A stretch of 11,453 nt of DNA from Pseudomonadota bacterium (lineage in GTDB: Bacteria; Pseudomonadota; Alphaproteobacteria; Rhizobiales; Beijerinckiaceae), in contig JAEWKL010000871.1 in assembly GCA_023386115.1 (NCBI GenBank), positions 1-11,453 of the forward strand. Reading direction: 5' to 3'. The notes beneath the pieces are model-generated. The model made no database searches, was not told the origin of the DNA, and worked only from the letters and a program-made list of their open reading frames with translations. The number at the start of each line of letters is the position of its first letter. The first letter of the stretch is position 1. Shown piece after piece: positions 7,271-11,453 of this stretch. The translations under genes and the position numbers were made by a program.

Positions 7271-8206
7271 TCAGGGATGGCGCTGGCGGAAGCGGCTCTG
7301 GCGCGCCAGATCCGACACCAGGGCAATGGCCGCGTCCGGCCCGCAGGCCTTGGCCGCTGCGATCGACCGGACGAGCCCGGCACGGGCCCGTTCCGCGCTC
7401 TCCGGATCGGCGCAGAGATAGAGGATCGCCCCTTCCTCGATCCACTCGACGAGAGGCTGACGGCGTTCGAACAGGCGGTCCTCCACGCCGATGCGCTCCG
7501 GCTGGTCGTGCGAGAAGGCGAGATCGATCCGGGTCAGGGAGCCGTCCGCGAGGGCGGCCTGCCATTCGAGCTGATAGAGGAAGTCGTGCGTGAAGCGCCG
7601 GCCGCCGAAGATCAGCCAGGACCGGCGGCGGGCCCCGAGGGCTCGACGCTCCTGCATGAACGCCCGGTACGGCGCCACCCCCGCCTCGACGCCGATCATG
7701 ACGAGGTCGGCCTCCGGATCGGGCGGCAGGCGGAACGCTGCCTCCTCCCGCATCCTGACCCTCACGCTCGATCCGAGGCGCAGGCGTTCCGCGACCGGCG
7801 CCGTCGCGGGTTCCACCGACAGCACCGCGTGCACCTCGTCGGCGACCTCCTTGCGCGAGGACGCGACGGCCAGCGTGCAGGCGGGGACGCCCGCGCCGTC
7901 GATCTCCAGAAGCTCGAGGACGGCCCCCGCCTCATATGATGGTGGGCTCTCGCCGAAGGCGACCGCCACATGCATCGTCGCACGGTCGGAGCGGGAGGAG
8001 TTGAGGTTGATGCACTCCACGACCTCGCCGACGGACACGACCGCCTCCGTCCGGGCCGCCGGCAGACCGCCGGTCGCCAATCCGTCAACCAGGTAGTCCG
8101 AGAGCCAGGCGCGCTGCATCGACGAGGCGCCCGCGAGCACCCGGTCGAGGGCGGACAGGACATCGCCGCCGAAGGGAGCGTGGCGGGGCAGGAGGCGTCT
8201 GGCCAT
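7271..8206 (-). CDS. Reduced, internally deleted CysJ-like sulfite reductase flavoprotein
   Basis: A 311-aa protein (a GTG at 8215 would give 314), about half the usual CysJ length. Numbering here is from the ATG at 8206. The C-terminal NADPH-domain segments are well kept: GVAPYRAFMQERR (176-188), IFGGRRFTHDFLYQLEWQ (199-216) and LTRIDLAFSHDQPERIGVEDRL (225-246). The N-terminal QRAWLSDYLVDGL segment of alphaproteobacterial CysJ also survives. Missing are the flavodoxin (FMN) domain and the connecting domain. The FAD motif RxYS reads C-T-L-A in CTLAVASS (110-117), the usual GxxS/T FAD contact is absent, the NADPH loop GPGTG reads GVEAG, and the terminal DxY is gone. As seen, it should not bind FMN and probably not FAD. 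It is intact in frame, so either a decaying gene without stops or a reduced subunit with a new role. It precedes cysI by 64 bp, probably in one transcript. Confidence 0.8.
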   Translation of the reverse strand: MARRLLPRHAPFGGDVLSALDRVLAGASSMQRAWLSDYLVDGLATGGLPAARTEAVVSVGEVVECINLNSSRSDRATMHVAVAFGESPPSYEAGAVLELLEIDGAGVPACTLAVASSRKEVADEVHAVLSVEPATAPVAERLRLGSSVRVRMREEAAFRLPPDPEADLVMIGVEAGVAPYRAFMQERRALGARRRSWLIFGGRRFTHDFLYQLEWQAALADGSLTRIDLAFSHDQPERIGVEDRLFERRQPLVEWIEEGAILYLCADPESAERARAGLVRSIAAAKACGPDAAIALVSDLARQSRFRQRHP

Positions 8207-8387
8207 CGGTGCCACAGAGCTTGGTTGCGCGAATCATGGCCGAGGAGGAGACGGGAACCGAGCCCGGCGGGGCCGGACAGGCCTGCGGGACCACGCTGCT
8301 CCAGGGAGATGCCGTCAATGCCGCTCGCGGGACGGCCCCGCCCGACGCCCTGGGCCGGCGCCAGGGCCGGCGGCGGGACGGTGGAGA

Positions 8388-8891
8388 TCATCGAGCGCGG
8401 AGATTGGTCGGCTCCGCCCCTTCGGCGCGTCCGCGGGCTCCGGCCGGAACGCCGCCAGAGCAGGAAGCGCCAGCGGCCCGTCCTTCGTGGCGGCCGGCCG
8501 ACTCGGATGGTCTCGAGGCGGCGCGGGGCGTGAAGCGGACCTCCTCGGCCTTGTTCACGTACTGGCTGGCGATGAAGAAGCCCTTCAGCGGCCGGATGAT
8601 CGGCACGCAGGCCAGCAGCAGGAGCGGAACCGTCACGACGGCATGGACCCAGAGCGGCGGCTCGTAGGTCAGCTCCAGCCAGATGCTGAACGCGGTGACG
8701 GGCAGGGCCATCGTCATCATGATGAAGAAGGCGGGACCATCGGCCGGATCGGCGAAGCCGTAATCGAGCCCGCAGACCTCGCAAGCCGGCTTCAGGGTGA
8801 TGAAGCCGTCGAACAGGCGTCCCTCGCCGCAGCGGGGGCAACGGCACCGCAGGCCCACTGACAGGAGCGATTGATCCGTCGAGCTGTGCAT
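8388..8891 (-). CDS. DUF983 family small membrane protein with two Cys-x2-Cys knuckles
   Basis: A 167-aa protein. The conserved part is CPRCGEGRLFDGFITLKP (18-35), CEVCGLDYGFADPADGPA (37-54), then two hydrophobic helices at about 53-73 and 80-100. This is the DUF983 pattern: a zinc-ribbon-like pair (C18/C21, C37/C40) before two membrane segments. The cellular role is not established. The last ~45 residues are Ala/Gly/Arg-rich low complexity not usual for the family, perhaps a recent extension by stop loss. ATG 8891 was chosen because conserved sequence begins just after it and a purine-rich AGGGATCGGGA precedes it; the open frame continues to 9038 without conserved residues. It is divergent from the MocR gene across a palindromic operator. 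Confidence 0.85.
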   Translation of the reverse strand: MHSSTDQSLLSVGLRCRCPRCGEGRLFDGFITLKPACEVCGLDYGFADPADGPAFFIMMTMALPVTAFSIWLELTYEPPLWVHAVVTVPLLLLACVPIIRPLKGFFIASQYVNKAEEVRFTPRAASRPSESAGRHEGRAAGASCSGGVPAGARGRAEGAEPTNLRAR

Positions 8892-8939
8892 CGTCCCGAT
8901 CCCTGAGCCGACCGCCGCCTCGGCGGCACGGCGCCCGTC

Positions 8940-8968
8940 TTGCCCCTCCAGAATGTATGGGCTATATA
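8940..8968 (+). promoter_or_regulatory. Candidate promoter of the MocR-type regulator
   Basis: TTGCCC (8940-8945) and TATATA (8963-8968) are spaced 17 bp. The -10 lies inside the 9-bp centre of the perfect inverted repeat at 8948-8982, so any protein on that repeat would occlude it. Transcription would start near 8974-8976, giving a leader of ~75 nt to the first ATG. TATATA is self-complementary and could also serve the leftward DUF983 gene, but no good -35 is seen on that side. Confidence 0.45.
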
Positions 8969-8982
8969 TCCATACATTCTGG
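8948..8982. promoter_or_regulatory. Perfect 13-9-13 inverted repeat, likely MocR operator
   Basis: CCAGAATGTATGG (8948-8960) and CCATACATTCTGG (8970-8982) are exact reverse complements around GCTATATAT. It is by far the longest perfect palindrome I found. It lies between the divergent DUF983 and MocR genes and over a TATATA -10. The ATGTATGG part recurs at 9051-9058, with an opposing CATAC at 9036-9040. MocR/GntR proteins commonly bind such repeats in their own promoters, so autoregulation and control of the DUF983 gene are inferred. Confidence 0.7.
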
Positions 8983-9050
8983 TGCGAGAAGGCTGCCCCA
9001 GCCGCAGATCGGCCTGTCTGCACGGCTAATGTCTGCATACACTCCGCAAT

Positions 9051-10505
9051 ATGTATGGGTCAATGATGGAATCGGGCTCGATGATGGAATCGTCGATGAT
9101 GGAATCATGGAGCCCGAGGATCGCCGGGGATGCCGGGCCGAAATATCTCGCCATCCTGCAGGCGCTGGCCGAGGACATTCGCGCCGGCCGCCTCGCCCCG
9201 GGCATGCGCCTGCCGCCGCAACGCGCCCTGGCCAAGCAGCTCGCCGTCGACCTCACCACGGTCACGCGCGCCTTCAACGAGGCGCGGCGGTTGGGCCTGA
9301 TCGAGGCCGCGGCGGGCCGGGGCAGCTTCGTGCGCGGACCGGCGCCGGTCGTGGCGCCAGCCCCGGCGCTTGCGCCGGTGCACGTTCCGGCCCCGTCCGA
9401 GAGCATCGATTTCAGCATGAACATGCCGCCCCAGCCGGTGGCGGCTTGTCTGGCCGAGCGTCTGGAGACAGGCCTGGGGTACCTCGCCGGATCGCCCGGC
9501 TTCCTCGACCGCCTGCACTACCAGGACAGCGCCGGCAACCTGGCCGACAGGGCTGCGGCGGCGCACTGGCTCGGCCAGCGGCTCGGTCCGCTTCCGGTGT
9601 CCCGGGTGCTGGTGGCGGGGGGGGCGCAGGTCCTGCTCGCCGCCACGCTCGCCGCCCTCCTCAAGCCGGGCGACGCGCTTTGCGTGCCGTCGCTGACCTA
9701 TCCGGGGCTGCGCATGGCCGCGGAGCGCCGCGGCGCCCGCCTGGTTCCGGTGGCCTGCGACGCGGACGGGCTCGTCCCGGACGCGTTCCGGGACCTCTGC
9801 GAAGCCACGCGGCCGCGGGCCCTCTACCTGGTCCCGACCCTCGACAACCCGACGACCGCGACGCTGCCGCGGGCGCGGCGCGAGGCCGTCGCCGCGACCG
9901 CGCGCGCCTACGGGGTCGCGATCATCGAGGACGACGCCTATGGCGCCCTCCTGCCCGACGCGCCGCCTCCGATCGCCGCCCTCGCCAGCGAGATTACGTG
10001 GCACATCGCGACCCTGTCCAAATGCGTGAGCCCGGGCCTGCGCATCGCCTATGCGGCCGTGCCGGGAACCAGTGAGGCGGTCCAGCTCGCGGCCGAGCTG
10101 CGGGCCCTCAGCCTGATGGCGCCGCCGCTGACCGCGGCGCTCGCCTCGCGCTGGATCGTCGAGGGCGAGATCGACGCGATCGTCGCCGCCATCCGACAGG
10201 AGAACGGCCTTCGGCAGGCGGTCGCCCGCGAGGTCCTGCGGGGTCTCGACGTCTGGGCGCATCCGTGCGGGCACCACCTGTGGCTCCGGCTTCCGGAACC
10301 GTGGCGGCGCGGCGAGTTCGGGGCGCATGCCTGGCAGTTGGGGCTGTCCGTCATCCTGAGCGACGCCTTCGCGGTCGGACCCGCCCCCGAGGCCATCCGC
10401 GTCTCCCTCGGCGCGGCCCGTGACGCCGAGACCCTGCGCTATGGTCTCAGCCTGCTCGCGACGCTCCTGAGCCGTCCGCCCGGCGCGATCTCGACCGTCG
10501 TCTGA
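9051..10505 (+). CDS. MocR-type regulator: GntR winged helix fused to PLP aminotransferase fold
   Basis: Up to 484 aa. The GntR winged helix spans about 29-96 (PPQRALAKQLAVDLTTVTRAF at 55-75). An Ala/Pro/Val linker (97-115) leads to a fold-type-I aminotransferase domain. PLP residues are visible: DNPT (265-268), IIEDDAYG (291-298) and the Schiff-base lysine K324 in TLSKCVSPGLRIAY. Such proteins usually act as PLP- or amino-compound-sensing regulators, often of vitamin B6, GABA or taurine genes; the effector here cannot be told. The start is uncertain: in-frame ATGs lie at 9051, 9063, 9066, 9081, 9084, 9096 and 9099 within a repeat, and a stop at 9027 bounds it upstream. Even the last start leaves the helix domain whole. 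The first ATG overlaps an ATGTATGG operator half-site. It is divergent from the DUF983 gene and ends without a clear terminator. Confidence 0.92.
   Translation: MYGSMMESGSMMESSMMESWSPRIAGDAGPKYLAILQALAEDIRAGRLAPGMRLPPQRALAKQLAVDLTTVTRAFNEARRLGLIEAAAGRGSFVRGPAPVVAPAPALAPVHVPAPSESIDFSMNMPPQPVAACLAERLETGLGYLAGSPGFLDRLHYQDSAGNLADRAAAAHWLGQRLGPLPVSRVLVAGGAQVLLAATLAALLKPGDALCVPSLTYPGLRMAAERRGARLVPVACDADGLVPDAFRDLCEATRPRALYLVPTLDNPTTATLPRARREAVAATARAYGVAIIEDDAYGALLPDAPPPIAALASEITWHIATLSKCVSPGLRIAYAAVPGTSEAVQLAAELRALSLMAPPLTAALASRWIVEGEIDAIVAAIRQENGLRQAVAREVLRGLDVWAHPCGHHLWLRLPEPWRRGEFGAHAWQLGLSVILSDAFAVGPAPEAIRVSLGAARDAETLRYGLSLLATLLSRPPGAISTVV
9063..9106 (+). repeat. Three in-frame copies of ATGATGGAATC at the MocR gene start
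   Basis: ATGATGGAATC occurs at 9063-9073, 9081-9091 and 9096-9106, offset by 18 and 15 bases, all in the coding frame and encoding M-M-E-S each time. Each unit carries a tandem ATG and a GGA that could act as a weak ribosome site for the next unit. It reads as local tandem duplication of a start region. Confidence 0.8.
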
Positions 10506-10955
10506 ACCGAGCCCTTACCCGGCCGGGGCGCGAAGGCGCCGACACGGCATTCTGCCGCCGGTCGCCTCCGGAATCGGCCGGATGCGAGCGCGTGCCGGCA
10601 TGCCCGGGCCGCTCGCGCATCGCCAGCCGGCCGCGACGCCAAAACGATCACGGTTGACCGATAGTCGATCTTCGGATTAAACCGAGGCGACAACCTATTG
10701 TCGATCGCAGTGACTGTCGAGCATCGGCCTTCGGGGCCACACTGAGCACGATCGTCAGCCGGATAAGAAATATCGTCGGCGCTGGTCCGGCTCCTGGTCT
10801 CGTGATCGGAGCTGGAGGCGCGTGGCGACGAGCCGATAGTCTGCCGGATCGCTGCACCGCACCCGCGTCGCGATCGGGATTTCGGCAGGGTGGGGCCCGC
10901 GCAGACGCCGTTCCATCAAGAGGACCATCGTCGGAAGGGAGCCGCGACCGCCTGC
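10506..10955. other. Intergenic region, no recognised gene
   Basis: About 450 bases between the MocR stop and the exported-protein gene. Short open frames on the minus strand here match no family I know and have no convincing ribosome sites. A weak TTGACC (10654-10659) with ATTAAA 16 bp later (10676-10681) is the only promoter-like pair. CGACAA-CCTA-TTGTCG (10688-10703) is a perfect 6-4-6 inverted repeat just after it, and GTCGATC recurs at 10664-10670 and 10700-10706. These might be a regulated promoter far upstream of the next gene or of an unseen small RNA. I see no terminator with a T-run and no tRNA. Confidence 0.4.
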
Positions 10956-11453
10956 ATGATTCACCGCCTGCCCGCGCTCCGCATCATCCAGCCCGGACGC
11001 CGTCCGGCGATCACCACCCGTCCCGCCCGCGCGTCGCGCCGCCTGATGCTGCTCGCCGTCCTTGCGGCTGCCACCGGCGGGGCGGCGCGGGCCGAGGAGA
11101 ACGAGTGCCGGCGCCCGCCCTCCCTCTCCGCCGGCCCGACACTCGCCCTCGGGCGGATCACGGCCCCGAGCCGCACCGCCTTCGTGAAGGACGGGTTCGC
11201 CCGCCCCGACTGTCCCGACCCGAGCTCCGCCTGCCGCGAGCGGGCCTATCTGGTGACCGGCGATGCCGTGATCCTCGGGGAGCGCCGCGGCGCCTTCGTC
11301 TGCGCCGCCTACCGGGGCGGGACGGACGAGTCCGGCCGGACCGGCTGGATCCCGGCCGATTCGGTGTCCGTCGCGCCGCCGCCGCCCGTCGCCCGGGAGG
11401 ACTGGCTCGGCACCTGGACGCGGGCGGAGGCGCGGATCCGGGTGGAGCCCGGC
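10956..11453 (+). CDS. Exported SH3-like hypothetical protein, cut by the window end
   Basis: The frame is open from ATG 10956 to the last base (166 codons), so the 3' part is missing. The N terminus has a basic stretch ending SRRLMLLAVLAAATGGAARA, a signal peptide with an A-x-A-like cleavage site before EENEC near residue 46. The SRR could be a weak Tat-like motif. An internal ATG at 11046 gives a more normal signal peptide length and is a real alternative; AAGGGAG (10935-10941) sits rather far (14 nt) from the first ATG. The mature part has spaced cysteines (C51, C86, C93 and C116) and an SH3-like stretch from AYLVTGDAVILG to RTGWIPADSVSV (98-139), then LGTWTRAEARIRVEPG. Small exported proteins of this style occur in alphaproteobacteria; I do not know a function. 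Confidence 0.7.
   Translation, partial: MIHRLPALRIIQPGRRPAITTRPARASRRLMLLAVLAAATGGAARAEENECRRPPSLSAGPTLALGRITAPSRTAFVKDGFARPDCPDPSSACRERAYLVTGDAVILGERRGAFVCAAYRGGTDESGRTGWIPADSVSVAPPPPVAREDWLGTWTRAEARIRVEPG

Noticed and set aside
9105..10328. Minus-strand open frame of ~407 codons opposite the MocR gene
   Set aside because: Antisense to a clear MocR protein, Arg/Gly-rich, no recognised domain.
10755..10964. Minus-strand 69-codon frame divergent from the exported-protein gene
   Set aside because: No recognised family, no ribosome site seen, and its start overlaps the opposite gene's start; not supported as a gene.
1..11453. CRISPR array, tRNA/rRNA, transposase or phage genes
   Set aside because: No regularly spaced repeats, cloverleaf, IS-end repeats or mobile-element proteins were seen on either strand.

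Overview
The window is GC-rich throughout and densely coded, with long open shadow frames on both strands. Protein character points to an alphaproteobacterium, probably Hyphomicrobiales and possibly Methylobacteriaceae-like: an alphaproteobacterial-type CysI/CysJ pair, a DUF983 protein and a secreted SH3-like protein. This placement is inference from protein character, not a search result. The first ~60 bases are abnormal G/T homopolymer runs that look like a poor-quality contig edge.

Region 1 (107-5372) looks like a catabolic island. An IclR-family regulator (107-907, minus) is followed upstream on the same strand by a ferredoxin-NAD(P)+ reductase of the BphA4/Reductase_C type (1110-2393, minus). 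A 166-bp divergent promoter region then leads into a tight two-gene plus-strand operon. The operon holds a phthalate-dioxygenase-type Rieske oxygenase (2560-3927) and a glutamine-synthetase-like ligase (3939-5372). The octamer ATGTTCGA (or its complement) lies upstream of all three transcription units. At the divergent promoter it sits inside two inverted repeats, one of them just downstream of a good sigma-70-like promoter. The simplest model is an IclR-controlled pathway in which an amine, possibly aromatic, is gamma-glutamylated and then oxygenated. This resembles gamma-glutamylanilide chemistry in aniline degradation, but uses a single-subunit Rieske enzyme of a different class. No ferredoxin, beta subunit or gamma-glutamyl hydrolase is visible.

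Region 2 (5407-8206, minus) is assimilatory sulfite reduction. CysI (599 aa) keeps all its siroheme/4Fe-4S cysteines. Upstream of it is a CysJ-like protein of about 311 aa that lacks the flavodoxin domain, the connecting domain and a recognisable FAD motif.

Region 3 (8388-10505) holds a small DUF983 membrane protein, divergent from a MocR-type (GntR/aminotransferase) regulator. A perfect 13-bp inverted repeat lies between them, over a likely promoter. The regulator begins with an in-frame repeat that offers several possible start codons.

Region 4 (10506-11453) is a ~450-base intergenic stretch, then the 5' part of an exported SH3-like hypothetical gene cut by the window end.
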